Counted from the first letter of the stretch, positions 35,447-44,142 are shown. The stretch: DNA of 64,000 nt from JAAFIP01 sp043747295 (GCA_043747295.1 JAYTPK010000316.1:1-64000), one strand, 5' to 3'. Translations and numbers: made by a program. The notes: generated from the letters alone by a model not told the origin.

Positions 35447-36436
35447 ATGAAGATCGTTGTATTAGGTGGTTCAGGCTTTATTGGCAGACATGTGTGCGAA
35501 AAGCTCGTCTCTGCTGGCCACAGCATCACGGTGCCCACACGCCGCTTGTCAAGTGCGGCGCACTTGCTGCCACTGCCGCGCCTGCAACTACTGCAGTGCA
35601 ATGTGCACGACAGTGCGCAGCTAGCCCAGCTGGTGGCCGGGCACGATGTGCTGATCAACCTGGTGGCTGTGCTGCACGGCAACGCCCAGCGGTTTGACGC
35701 AGTGCATGTGCAGCTGCCGAATAATATGGTGGCTGCCTGTAAAGCAGGTGGTGTGCACCGTGTGGTGCATGTCAGCGCCCTAGGTGCCGCAGTGGACGCG
35801 CCATCGATGTACCAGCGCAGCAAGGCGCAGGGTGAGGCGGTGCTAGCGGCTGCCTGTGCTGCAGGCAGTGCAGGCAAACCATTAGACGTTCGCATATTGC
35901 GCCCCAGCGTCGTGTTTGGCGCTGAAGACAAACTGCTTAACCTGTTTGCAGGGTTGCAAAAAATGGCCCCGCTGATGCCACTGGCAGGCGCAGACACGCA
36001 GTTTCAACCCGTGTGGGTTGAAGACGTAGCCCAAGCCGTGCTGCAACTGGCTACTACAGACCGTTTGCCACACAACAGCTCTAAGCCTTCGCTTGGCCAC
36101 TGCCCAGCCGTGTTTGAGGCCTGCGGCCCACAGGTGCTGACCCTACGTGAGCTAGTGCAACTGGCAGGCCGCTGCGTAGGCGCGCAGCGCCCGGTGCTAA
36201 GCCTGCCTGCACCGCTGGCGCGCCTACAAGCTTTTGTCATGGAGCACCTGCCTGGCGAGCCTTTAATGAGCCGCGACAACCTCGACTCCATGCGCGTGCC
36301 CAACATTGCCAGCGGGCAGCATGACGGTTTGGTACAACTGGGCATCACGCCCAGCAGCATCACCGCTATCGCACCTACATATCTCGCCGCAGCACGCACG
36401 ATGGACGGCTACCGAGGGCACGCTAGCCGAGACTAA
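35447..36436 (+). CDS. NDUFA9-like NAD(P)-binding protein (atypical SDR)
   Basis: 329 residues. An N-terminal Rossmann motif V-L-G-G-S-G-F-I-G-R-H, then V-H-V-S-A-L-G-A, R-S-K-A-Q-G-E (Tyr of the usual YxxxK is replaced) and I-L-R-P-S-V-V-F-G. This fits the complex I NDUFA9 subunit-like group common in Burkholderiales, thought to bind NADPH structurally or reduce a sugar or quinone. Dispersed element copy 8 immediately precedes the start. Confidence 0.82.
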   Translation: MKIVVLGGSGFIGRHVCEKLVSAGHSITVPTRRLSSAAHLLPLPRLQLLQCNVHDSAQLAQLVAGHDVLINLVAVLHGNAQRFDAVHVQLPNNMVAACKAGGVHRVVHVSALGAAVDAPSMYQRSKAQGEAVLAAACAAGSAGKPLDVRILRPSVVFGAEDKLLNLFAGLQKMAPLMPLAGADTQFQPVWVEDVAQAVLQLATTDRLPHNSSKPSLGHCPAVFEACGPQVLTLRELVQLAGRCVGAQRPVLSLPAPLARLQAFVMEHLPGEPLMSRDNLDSMRVPNIASGQHDGLVQLGITPSSITAIAPTYLAAARTMDGYRGHASRD

Positions 36437-36547
36437 TGGCGTTATTCATGCGCACACTGGGGTGACAGCGTAAACATTAGGCATTAATCTGCTCAGTTGG
36501 TGCGGTCATACTCATAACTTAGATACTTTTGAACTCTAAGGTGAGAT

Positions 36548-36712
36548 ATGCCCAGCACAGTAATCGACGTTCGTACCAGCTACACCCCCGCGCAAGAGCT
36601 TGCCATCATCGAAGCAGTGCAGTCCGCGCTGGTGCAGGCCTTCAAAATTCCGCTGCACGACCGCAGCATAGTACTCATCGCGCACAAGCGCAGTTTATTA
36701 TTCTCAACTTAA
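36548..36712 (+). pseudogene. Truncated tautomerase-family gene
   Basis: ATG at 36548 opens 54 codons: M-P-S-T-V-I-D-V-R-T-S-Y-T-P-A-Q-E-L, then I-I-E-A-V-Q-S-A-L-V-Q-A-F-K-I-P, then H-D-R-S-I-V-L-I-A-H. This is the N-terminal part of the roughly 130-residue tautomerase/MIF-like proteins. After A-H-K-R the match stops, and a few unrelated codons end at TAA, directly before the GST gene. The catalytic N-terminal Pro is present but the rest of the fold is gone, so it is read as a 3'-deleted remnant. Confidence 0.75.
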
Positions 36713-36727
36713 CTTATTAAACTATCT

Positions 36728-37411
36728 ATGCAACTCTACATCGGCAACAAAAATTACTCGTCATGGTCTATGCGCCCTTGGGTGCTGCTGGCCAACGCGG
36801 GCATTGCGTTTGATGAAGTTAAATTACGTTTTGACTCTATGGAGCCAGGTTCTGAGTTTAAAAACGCCATCAACAAAATCACGCCCACTGGCAAAGTACC
36901 TGTGCTAGTAGACGAGGGCTTGGTGGTGTGGGACACCTTGGCCATTGCTGAATATGTGGCCGAAAAATACCCAGATAAAAAGCTCTGGCCGCAAGACGCA
37001 CAGCAACGCGCCCGGGCACGCAGCATCTGCGCTGAGATGCACAGTGGCTTTACTGCCCTGCGCGGCGCCTGCATGATGAACATTGAGGCCAAGCTACCCA
37101 CAGAAGGCGCACTGGCCCTACGCGACAAACCGGCAGTACGCGCCGATGTGGCCCGAATTGAAACCATTTTCAGCGAGCTACTAGCCCAGCACGGTGGCCC
37201 ATTCTTATTTGGCCCCCAGTTCACCGTTGCCGACGCTTATTTTGCACCCGTGTGCATGCGTTTTAGCACCTACGCCCTCAGCCAGCGCGCCGACGTTAAC
37301 GCCTACGTAGACCGCATAAGCGCAGCGCCGGGCGTAGCACAGTGGATAGCTGATGCGCTGACAGAAAATGACTTCAGAGATTTTGAAGAACCGTATCGGT
37401 TGAAGCGTTAA
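36728..37411 (+). CDS. Glutathione S-transferase family protein
   Basis: 227 residues with a thioredoxin-like N-terminus (L-Y-I-G-N-K-N-Y-S-S-W-S-M-R-P-W, catalytic Ser region), cis-Pro loop G-K-V-P-V-L-V-D and the helical C-terminal domain (F-L-F-G-P-Q-F-T-V-A-D-A-Y-F-A-P-V). It matches the YfcF/YfcG-like proteobacterial GSTs; the substrate is unknown. It starts 15 bases after the truncated tautomerase. Confidence 0.9.
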   Translation: MQLYIGNKNYSSWSMRPWVLLANAGIAFDEVKLRFDSMEPGSEFKNAINKITPTGKVPVLVDEGLVVWDTLAIAEYVAEKYPDKKLWPQDAQQRARARSICAEMHSGFTALRGACMMNIEAKLPTEGALALRDKPAVRADVARIETIFSELLAQHGGPFLFGPQFTVADAYFAPVCMRFSTYALSQRADVNAYVDRISAAPGVAQWIADALTENDFRDFEEPYRLKR

Positions 37412-37476
37412 CTATCTTTTCTCTGTGCTCAGTAGGTCTTGCAGCACTGCTCGTTTTAGGTTGTGTACGGCCCCGC

Positions 37477-37567
37477 CGCATGGTGTGAGTAGCTCCGCGA
37501 CTGTCCCCCGTGCTGGCCTAGTGCCAGCGACTCCTCCAAAATGCTTCTGCGCTACTCACACCATGCG
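37477..37567 (+). repeat. Structured inverted-repeat element, copy A
   Basis: Perfect 17-base outer arms (CGCATGGTGTGAGTAGC and its complement) enclose a core with CTGTCCCCCGTG, inner stem GCTGGC-ctagt-GCCAGC and ACTCCTCC. The core recurs, inverted, at 37623-37727. Confidence 0.85.
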
Positions 37568-37622
37568 ACGGGTCTGCGACCATGGTGGGTATGTGACGGT
37601 TGATATTCCAACACCCTTGCTA

Positions 37623-37727
37623 GATCAGGTCGGTGGTGTACTCAGCGTAGCGGCATAAAGGAGGAGTTGTTGGCCCTAGGCCAACACGGGGGACAGCCGC
37701 GTAGCTGAGTACACCACCGACCTGATC
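37623..37727 (-). repeat. Structured inverted-repeat element, copy B
   Basis: Perfect 24-base outer arms (37623-37646 and 37704-37727, starting GATCAGGTCGGTGGTGTACT). On the minus strand the core reads CTGTCCCCCGTG, inner stem GTTGGC-ctagg-GCCAAC, ACTCCTCC. Against copy A the inner stem shows a paired C-to-T / G-to-A change. Confidence 0.85.
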
Positions 37728-37806
37728 CCACGAAGCCCACCCTGTTGACCACAACGAACAAGCCTGCATAGCTTCCAACCCAAAGTAAAAAGCTACACTA
37801 GAGCAC

Positions 37807-39075
37807 ATGAAAATCTACCTAGTTGGCGGCGCAGTCAGAGATGCTTTAATGGGCCTGCCCGTGCACGACCGCGACTACGTGGTGGTAGGCAGCACGCCCG
37901 AGCAAATGGCAGCTGCCGGTTACCAGCCCGTGGGCAAAGACTTTCCCGTTTTCTTGCATCCGCAGTCGCGTGAAGAATACGCCCTAGCCCGCACCGAACG
38001 CAAAACCGCCAAGGGCTACCACGGTTTTAGTTTTTATACCGATGCCGATGTCACGCTAGAGATGGACTTGGTGCGACGCGACCTTACTATTAATTCTATA
38101 GCTGTTAAAGCATTAAATACTTGGACTACAGACCAATTTAGCTCTGAAAACAAACAGCATTATGAGTTAATTGACCCCTACCACGGCCAACGCGATATTG
38201 ACGACAAGGTGTTGCGCCACGTCAGCCTGGCCTTTGCCGAAGACCCCGTTCGCATACTGCGACTGGCGCGTTTTGCCGCACGCTTTGCAGGCTTTAGCGT
38301 AGCCACTGAAACGATGGCATTGATGCGCCGCATGGTGGCCGCGGGCGAGGTCAACGCACTGGTGGCCGAGCGTGTGTGGCAAGAGCTGGCCAAGGGGCTG
38401 ACTGAGGCCAAGCCGTCCCGCATGTTTCAGGTGCTGCGCCAGTGCGGTGCACTGGCCGTGCTGCTGCCCGAGGTTGACCGCCTGTGGGGCGTGCCGCAAC
38501 CTGAGGCGCACCACCCCGAGATCGACACCGGTGTGCACCTGATGATGGTGCTGGACATGGCCGCGCAGCTGGGCGCGCCGCTGGCCGTGCGCTGGGCCTG
38601 CCTGATGCACGACCTGGGCAAAGGCACCACACCCGCTGAGGTGTTGCCGCGCCATATTGACCATGAAAGCCGCAGCGTCAAACTGCTGCTGCCCGTGTGT
38701 GAGCGCCTGCGTGTGCCCACCGATTGCAAAGAGCTGGCCGTGGTGGTGGCCAAAGAGCACGGCAACATCCACCGCAGTGCCGAGCTGAACGCCACCGCTG
38801 TCATGCGCCTCTTAGAGCGCTGCGATGCGATACGTAAACCCGAGCGCTTTGCCCAAGTGCTGTTGGCGTGCGAGTGCGATGCACGCGGCCGCTTGGGCCT
38901 GCAAGATGCACCTTACCCGCAGCGCGTGCGGCTGGCGTTAGCGCTGCAGGCGGCATTGGATGTGGCTACCGAGCCGATTGCGACCGCTGCCATTGCGCAA
39001 GGTATGCAAGGCCCAAAGATAGGCGAGTTAATCCATAAAACGCGAGTTATAGCGCTGGCTGCAGCGTTGCAATAA
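37807..39075 (+). CDS. cca: Multifunctional CCA tRNA nucleotidyltransferase
   Basis: 422 residues. Head domain V-G-G-A-V-R-D with H-D-R-D catalytic Asp pair, R-R-D-L-T-I-N, E-D-P-V-R-I-L-R-L-A-R-F-A-A-R-F; C-terminal HD domain with C-L-M-H-D-L-G-K-G as in the E. coli-type enzyme. It adds and repairs the CCA end of tRNAs. Between T-I-N and L-I-D-P-Y-H-G, E. coli Cca has 11 residues; here there are 26, and the extra part (V-K-A-L-N-T-W-T-T-D-Q-F) is coded by a dispersed element. The rest of the protein looks intact. Confidence 0.95.
   Translation: MKIYLVGGAVRDALMGLPVHDRDYVVVGSTPEQMAAAGYQPVGKDFPVFLHPQSREEYALARTERKTAKGYHGFSFYTDADVTLEMDLVRRDLTINSIAVKALNTWTTDQFSSENKQHYELIDPYHGQRDIDDKVLRHVSLAFAEDPVRILRLARFAARFAGFSVATETMALMRRMVAAGEVNALVAERVWQELAKGLTEAKPSRMFQVLRQCGALAVLLPEVDRLWGVPQPEAHHPEIDTGVHLMMVLDMAAQLGAPLAVRWACLMHDLGKGTTPAEVLPRHIDHESRSVKLLLPVCERLRVPTDCKELAVVVAKEHGNIHRSAELNATAVMRLLERCDAIRKPERFAQVLLACECDARGRLGLQDAPYPQRVRLALALQAALDVATEPIATAAIAQGMQGPKIGELIHKTRVIALAAALQ
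38087..38140 (+). repeat. Dispersed palindromic element, copy 9 (inside cca)
   Basis: CTATtaattctATAGC, TGTTAAAGCA, ACTTGGACTACAGACCAATTT, encoding I-A-V-K-A-L-N-T-W-T-T-D-Q-F. It sits in the beta-turn loop between two conserved motifs of the nucleotidyltransferase head. Confidence 0.9.
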
Positions 39076-39126
39076 CTCGCTGCAAGCTTGCGTTACATAC
39101 GCACAAGACCGCTCTATGAAGAATGC

Positions 39127-41064
39127 CTATTGGTTTAACAGTTGCACCACACGGTCTCTCAACACAGCGGGTTGCACTTGGCTAGCGGCCATTGGCGTGC
39201 CTACGTTTAAGCCCACGCGGCTGAAAACACCACGTCTGAAGGGCCGCACCATCGCACCATTTTTCTCAATTCGGCTGAAGTAACTGCCCCATAAGTTGGT
39301 CAGTGCCATCGGTATAACCGGCGGCTCGATGCCTTGGGCTTTGGCATCTTCTAGAATTTTCATGATGCCGCCTTTGAATTCTTGCACAGCACCATCCTTG
39401 GTGATGCCGCCCTCAGGAAATATGGCCAACAAGTCGCCATCTTTCAGCACGGCCTGCACATCTTTAAAAGCTTGCTCATAAGCCGCCGCGTCTTCGCTGC
39501 GCGGTGCAATAGGAATGGCTTTGGCCAACTTGAACAGCCAGCCCAGTACCGGGACTTTAAAAATGCGGTGGTCCATGACAAAGCGAATCGGGCGCGGGCT
39601 GGCGGCCATGAGTAGCACGGCATCGACAAAGCTCACATGGTTGCAAGTCAAAATAGCTGCGCCTTCGACAGGAATATGCTGATCGCCGGTGACTTTAAAG
39701 CGGTAAACAAAGCGCGAGGCCACCCAAGCGACAAAACGCAAGAAATACTCTGGCACCAGCATGAAGATGTAAAACGCCACCACGGCATTGGCCAAGCCCG
39801 TAAACAAAAAGATTTGTGGAATGGTGAACTTGGCGCCCAGCAGAGCGCCTGCAATCACCGAGCTGGCAATCATAAACAGAGCGTTCAAAATATTATTTGC
39901 AGCAATGATGCGCGCCCGGTGCGTAGGCTGGCTGCGCAGCTGAATCAGTGCGTACATGGGTACGCTGTACAGGCCCGCAAACAAACTGAGCAGCGCCAAG
40001 TCTGCCATCACACGCCAGTGAGCGCTCATGCTGATGAATTGGCCAATGCTCAGCTCGGCGTTGGCGGGCAGGCCGCGCGAAGCAAAATACAAGTCAATAG
40101 AAAACACGCTCATGCCAATGGCACCCAGCGGTACCAAACCGATTTCGACATGGCGGCGGCTGAGTGTCTCGCACAGCAGTGAGCCAATGGCAATACCAAT
40201 AGAAAACACCACCAGCAGCAGCGAGGCAACTTGGCTATTGCCATGCAATACCTCTTTGGCAAAACTAGGGAACTGGCTTAAAAACACGGCACCAAAAAAC
40301 CACATCCAACTAATGCCTAGCAAGGAGCGAAACACCACCACGTTGCCGTGCGCCAGCTTTAGGTTGCGCCAAGTTTCGGTAAATGGGTTCCAGTTGATTT
40401 TTAAACTTGGGTCGGTGGCGGGCACTGACGGAATAAATTGCGCAATCACCCGGCCTACCAGTGCGGCTGCTACACACGCTACCGCCACATAGGTAGGCCC
40501 CACCTGAGGAATAGCCACCAACAGCCCGCCCACAATGTTGCCGGCCAAGATAGCTACAAAGGTGCCCATCTCCACCATGCCGTTACCACCAGTCAGCTCA
40601 CGCTCGCTCAGCACCTGCGGCATGTAGGCAAACTTGACTGGGCCAAACAGCGTGGAGTGCAAACCCATCAGGCAAGTGCAGCCTAAAAGCACGGGCACAT
40701 TGGCGGTAGAAAATCCATAAGCTGCCAGCAGCATGATGGCGATTTCTAGGTTCTTCACAAAGCGAATAACTTTGGTTTTGTCGTACTTGTCTGTCACCTG
40801 GCCAGACGTGGCGCTGAACAATAAAAATGGCAATATAAATAACGCCCCAATCACCAACCCTGCCATGGCAGGTTGCAGCCAGCTGATGCTCAGCTGGTAG
40901 GTCACCATCACGGTGAAGGCAAATTTAAATAAGTTGTCGTTGGCCGCGCCTGCAAACTGCGTCCAGAAAAACGGTGCAAAGCGGCGCTGGCTCAGCAGCG
41001 CAAACTGATTAGGGTGGTCTGCATTGCTAGGGTCGCTGTGCGCGGGTTGAGGAATAGCTGCCAT
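39127..41064 (-). CDS. MFS transporter fused to acyltransferase (LplT-PlsC type)
   Basis: 645 residues. The first about 430 form an MFS transporter of 12 helices (F-W-T-Q-F-A-G-A-A-N-D-N-L-F-K near the start, as in LplT). The last about 200 are a PlsC-like acyltransferase with C-N-H-V-S-F-V-D-A (NHxxxxD) and F-P-E-G-G-I-T-K-D-G. In E. coli, lysophospholipid flippase LplT and acyltransferase Aas are separate proteins in one operon. This fusion would import lysophospholipid and re-acylate it at the inner face. No AMP-binding ligase domain is attached. Confidence 0.85.
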   Translation of the reverse strand: MAAIPQPAHSDPSNADHPNQFALLSQRRFAPFFWTQFAGAANDNLFKFAFTVMVTYQLSISWLQPAMAGLVIGALFILPFLLFSATSGQVTDKYDKTKVIRFVKNLEIAIMLLAAYGFSTANVPVLLGCTCLMGLHSTLFGPVKFAYMPQVLSERELTGGNGMVEMGTFVAILAGNIVGGLLVAIPQVGPTYVAVACVAAALVGRVIAQFIPSVPATDPSLKINWNPFTETWRNLKLAHGNVVVFRSLLGISWMWFFGAVFLSQFPSFAKEVLHGNSQVASLLLVVFSIGIAIGSLLCETLSRRHVEIGLVPLGAIGMSVFSIDLYFASRGLPANAELSIGQFISMSAHWRVMADLALLSLFAGLYSVPMYALIQLRSQPTHRARIIAANNILNALFMIASSVIAGALLGAKFTIPQIFLFTGLANAVVAFYIFMLVPEYFLRFVAWVASRFVYRFKVTGDQHIPVEGAAILTCNHVSFVDAVLLMAASPRPIRFVMDHRIFKVPVLGWLFKLAKAIPIAPRSEDAAAYEQAFKDVQAVLKDGDLLAIFPEGGITKDGAVQEFKGGIMKILEDAKAQGIEPPVIPMALTNLWGSYFSRIEKNGAMVRPFRRGVFSRVGLNVGTPMAASQVQPAVLRDRVVQLLNQ

Positions 41065-41097
41065 GGTGCTCCTGTTATGTTGTCTTTATGGGTGCGC

Positions 41098-42000
41098 TTA
41101 TTTGTGCTGAGCAAAGGCTGCCGCACCATGGCGTGCATTATGTCGCAGGACTGCGATCACAGGCAACGCAGCCAGACTGGCCGCCACGTGTTTGAGGCTG
41201 TGGCCAGACACTATGCCGCCAGTGGCATTAAAAACTGCCTCGTCACCTAGCTCTAGTAATTTAGCCACCACATAGATGGCAATCAACACGCCCCAGCGCA
41301 CACCTAACGCTGATTTGTGGGCAGGCTGTGCAGCTGCCCACAGCACTACAGCCATGCCACCAAACTGCACCACGGCCCAAGGCGCAATGGCACCCATGGT
41401 GTAGTGCAGCGTTACTGCCAGCAGCCCTGCTGCCAAAACACTGCCCCACACCCAAGGGGCGGCTCGCAGACTAACGCGCTCTGCAGCCGCTAAACCCAGC
41501 ACGCCTGCAAAGGCCACAGCCATGCCTGCACGGTCGATAGCTAGACCTAAAGCGCCGGGTGCCCAGTGGTAGAAGCTAGAGCTAAAACTAGTTAGCACTA
41601 AACCTATAAAAAACACCGTAGCGGCTACACGTGTGGCAGGCTGCATGGCAGTGGGTGAGCGGTGCAACAACCATAAGCCCCAAGCGCCCAGAGGTATAAA
41701 CGCCACATTGCTCAGCACATCCAGCGCATTGGGTATGTCCCACAAAGTGCGTGCATCAATAAACGGATGGCCGTGGGCATGCACGCGGGCGTGGCCATGC
41801 GCGTTAAGCTGTAACCACAATGTGATTTGCTCAGCGAACAAAGTGCCCACTACAGCTACAGAGGTTAATATCAGTCCGATTATTATCAAACGCCGTTCGC
41901 TCGCAGTGAACGACGCTTTGATATTGGGTCTTGGTGCATTAGACGTTGCGATGTGATGGGCAGAAGATGGCATATAAACTCGTTTCATGGGGTTAAACAT
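41098..42000 (-). CDS. Ceramidase-like (CREST superfamily) integral membrane protein
   Basis: About 300 residues with seven or so hydrophobic helices. Conserved positions fit the alkaline-ceramidase/CREST pattern: D-I-P-N-A-L-D-V-L-S-N, S-S-F-Y-H-W-A-P, a following D-R-A-G-M, and a C-terminal H-S-L-K-H-V-A-A-S. These Ser, His and Asp residues bind zinc in ceramidases and adiponectin receptors; the bacterial substrate is unknown. A His-rich H-G-H-A-R-V-H-A-H-G-H stretch lies before helix 2. The start is uncertain (ATG at 42000, 41988 or 41973). It lies 34 bases after the start of the divergent-in-function LplT-PlsC gene, on the same strand. Confidence 0.65.
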   Translation of the reverse strand: MFNPMKRVYMPSSAHHIATSNAPRPNIKASFTASERRLIIIGLILTSVAVVGTLFAEQITLWLQLNAHGHARVHAHGHPFIDARTLWDIPNALDVLSNVAFIPLGAWGLWLLHRSPTAMQPATRVAATVFFIGLVLTSFSSSFYHWAPGALGLAIDRAGMAVAFAGVLGLAAAERVSLRAAPWVWGSVLAAGLLAVTLHYTMGAIAPWAVVQFGGMAVVLWAAAQPAHKSALGVRWGVLIAIYVVAKLLELGDEAVFNATGGIVSGHSLKHVAASLAALPVIAVLRHNARHGAAAFAQHK

Positions 42001-42066
42001 GAAGCGAGTGTGCAATCGCACTGGTAGCGCGTAGCAATTAGTGATCAAGCCTTGCGAGGCACGACT

Positions 42067-42091
42067 GCCAGTAGCGCTACATGCTACTGGC
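42067..42091. other. Perfect 9-base-pair hairpin after the FIST gene
   Basis: GCCAGTAGC-gctacat-GCTACTGGC, lying between the FIST stop (42120) and the ceramidase-like gene. There is no clear U-tract on either side, so a terminator role is only possible. Confidence 0.5.
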
Positions 42092-42119
42092 TATGTTGAT
42101 GCGAGAAATTGTGGGCAGC

Positions 42120-43406
42120 CTAGGCCGTGAAAACCGTCAATACCCCGGTGTAGCCATACAAATGCTGGTGGGCGATTTCGCCGCCCGCAAAAAATCCCAC
42201 TAAAGGCACATCACCTAAGGCATGGCGGATGAGCTGCAGCTCAGCACTGGGCGCACCAAAGTGTGGGCCGCCACGGCCAGCGCAGCTGACATAGATGGCG
42301 CCTGCGATGCGCCGTGCGGGTGTGGGGGCAGCATCGGCCATGTCACTGGCTAAGCTGCTGGCTACCTCTAAAGTCTGGTCGACAGGCTCGAGTTCTTCGC
42401 GAATTTCAGCGCATATACGCACCAAGTCGCGCCGCGCGGCATCTACATTGCGATGGCAAAACACCATCGATCCACCCAGTGGTGCGATGTCTGCAATGGC
42501 AATACCTTGGCGCGCAGGGTCTAGGCCAATGATGTGCCTTACGCGCGTGTCCGTGCCAAAGCTGCCCACGGCAGTGACTGCACGATCGCCCACATTGGTC
42601 AGCCCCGCCAGAGTGCCGCGTAATTTTTCCATGGCTTCGCGTGGTTGGGCCAAGCTGATACCCAAGTCTTGTAGCAACTGGTCCAGCGCAGGCTGCCCAT
42701 CCAGCTCAGTCACCACGTTGCCTTCGCAAGCGGTAATCACGCGCTCACGACTGGCTTTGCCTGCAGGTGTGCGCAAAGGCTCGCAGCCTTGGGTCACGCG
42801 CGATAGCATGGCCACGCCTTCGGCAAAAGCTACACCGCTTAGGCCGCCATGGAACACACCGCTGGCAGCACCTTGGCCGCGCACATTACCGTTACCACTG
42901 ACGGCAAATTGCACGGTTTGGCTGCGGCTGGAGGCCAAGCCACCAAACAAATAACCTGTCTCGGTACGTTCAGCCAGCTCTTGCAGCAGCTCGGACAAAT
43001 CGGGCGTGCTGCCGTCGGCATGCACTAAGGCGCTGTGCGCATCAAAAAAACCATGTTGTGAGCCCAGCGGGGCCACTCCGCTGAAGACACGGTATTGGTC
43101 GCTAGGCAGCTCGCACAACATCACGGCCATAGCCGGTTCGTCAAAATACTCCACATTGTTAGACGCAATACCCACGCCTACTGTGCCAGCCCAGTCAGGC
43201 ACAGTGGGTAGCTCGGCACTAAGGTGGTCTAAAATTTCTTGCGCTTGGGCAGCGTAATGGTCGGTGATGTAGACGATGGCCAGTGTAGGCTGCTGGGCAT
43301 AGTCGTGCAGTGCCATCTGCGCGCGCAGCTGGGCCAGTACCAAGCCAGCAGCCATCAGCCACTGCGGGTGCGTAGCATGACCGAAAGGGAAGAGTTTAGT
43401 CACCAA
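42120..43406 (-). CDS. FIST-domain signal-transduction protein
   Basis: 428 residues with an N-terminal FIST_N part (A-I-V-Y-I-T-D-H-Y, G-T-V-G-V-G-I-A-S-N, G-Y-L-F-G-G-L) and C-terminal FIST_C (Y-V-S-C-A-G-R-G-G-P-H-F-G, V-P-L-V-G-F-F-A-G-G-E-I-A, L-Y-G-Y-T-G-V-L-T-V-F). FIST domains are predicted small-ligand sensors, possibly for amino acids. This one has no attached output domain. It is 1 base from the stop side of the PhaM gene, so the two are probably one transcript. Confidence 0.88.
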   Translation of the reverse strand: MVTKLFPFGHATHPQWLMAAGLVLAQLRAQMALHDYAQQPTLAIVYITDHYAAQAQEILDHLSAELPTVPDWAGTVGVGIASNNVEYFDEPAMAVMLCELPSDQYRVFSGVAPLGSQHGFFDAHSALVHADGSTPDLSELLQELAERTETGYLFGGLASSRSQTVQFAVSGNGNVRGQGAASGVFHGGLSGVAFAEGVAMLSRVTQGCEPLRTPAGKASRERVITACEGNVVTELDGQPALDQLLQDLGISLAQPREAMEKLRGTLAGLTNVGDRAVTAVGSFGTDTRVRHIIGLDPARQGIAIADIAPLGGSMVFCHRNVDAARRDLVRICAEIREELEPVDQTLEVASSLASDMADAAPTPARRIAGAIYVSCAGRGGPHFGAPSAELQLIRHALGDVPLVGFFAGGEIAHQHLYGYTGVLTVFTA

Positions 43407-43407
43407 A

Positions 43408-44142
43408 TCAGCCTCTAGTCCTTGCTTTTGTTGATTTCTTTGCTATTTTTTTAGGAGCAGATTTTTTTACTGGCGCGCGTTTGACCGACGTAGCGCTCAT
43501 GCGTTGCATGGTTTGGGTGGCAGCAGCACTCGCTGTTTTAGCCATTTGCCCGGCAGTGCTTTTGGCCGTGTTGAATGCAGTTTGTGTCATGGCTTTAGCC
43601 ATGTTTTTGGTAGTGTCGATGGCAGTTTGCTGCGCGGCGTCTTTCATGGCACCAGCTGCAATTTGCCCAAACTGCTGGGTTAGCGACCCCCACCATTGCA
43701 TCGGGTCGATCAAGCCTGCGCTATCGCCCAATTTGGCAGATCCTGATGTTTTACGCGCGGCTGGTTTTTTACCCGTCACGGTTTCGGTCATGCGGTCTTT
43801 GGCGCCACTGACGGCGCTGGCTACCGTATCGGCGGCTTTGAGCTTGAACGCGTTGGCAACATCACCCATATTGAAGTTCATGCCCTTCAAAGTGGCCAGA
43901 GTCATTTTTTGAACTTCTAGTGCGGTCACCGTAGCGCTCAGGGCTTTGGCGTTTTGGTCTAGCCAAAACTGCACCGCTTTGAGCTCAGCAATACGCTTGT
44001 CGAGCTCTTCTACATTCAGCGTAGGTGCAACCCAGTTAGCAGGGTTGGGTAACTGCGGAATATTGTGGGCCGCGCCCTTGGCTAGATTTTGCAAAAAATC
44101 AAAACCTGGGACAAATTTGCCAAGGGGGTTTGCGTCGCTCAT
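43408..44142 (-). CDS. phaM: PhaM-like polyhydroxyalkanoate granule regulator
   Basis: 244 residues. N-terminal N-V-E-E-L-D-K-R-I-A-E-L-K-A-V-Q-F-W-L and T-A-L-E-V-Q-K-M-T-L-A-T-L-K are the conserved part of PhaM. The C-terminus is Lys/Ala/Pro-rich (K-R-A-P-V-K-K-S-A-P-K-K-I-A-K-K), a histone-like DNA-binding tail. PhaM binds PHB synthase and the nucleoid and controls granule number and partition. The ATG at 44142 has GGAG 8 bases upstream. No phaC/phaA/phaB is in the window. Confidence 0.85.
   Translation of the reverse strand: MSDANPLGKFVPGFDFLQNLAKGAAHNIPQLPNPANWVAPTLNVEELDKRIAELKAVQFWLDQNAKALSATVTALEVQKMTLATLKGMNFNMGDVANAFKLKAADTVASAVSGAKDRMTETVTGKKPAARKTSGSAKLGDSAGLIDPMQWWGSLTQQFGQIAAGAMKDAAQQTAIDTTKNMAKAMTQTAFNTAKSTAGQMAKTASAAATQTMQRMSATSVKRAPVKKSAPKKIAKKSTKARTRG

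Larger units (their letters stand above)
37412..37806. other. Gene-free gap holding two related structured elements
   Basis: About 395 bases between gst and cca. Two long inverted repeats (37477-37567 and 37623-37727) take up half of it and share a core in opposite orientation. Short frames across them (V-P-R-A-G-L-V-P-A-T-P-P and V-P-R-V-G-L-G-P-T-T-P-P) are translations of the repeat, not genes. Confidence 0.8.

Noticed and set aside
37425..37808. Small proteins with V-P-R-x-G-L-x-P-x-T-P-P
   Set aside because: They are translations of the two structured inverted repeats, on opposite strands, and not genes.
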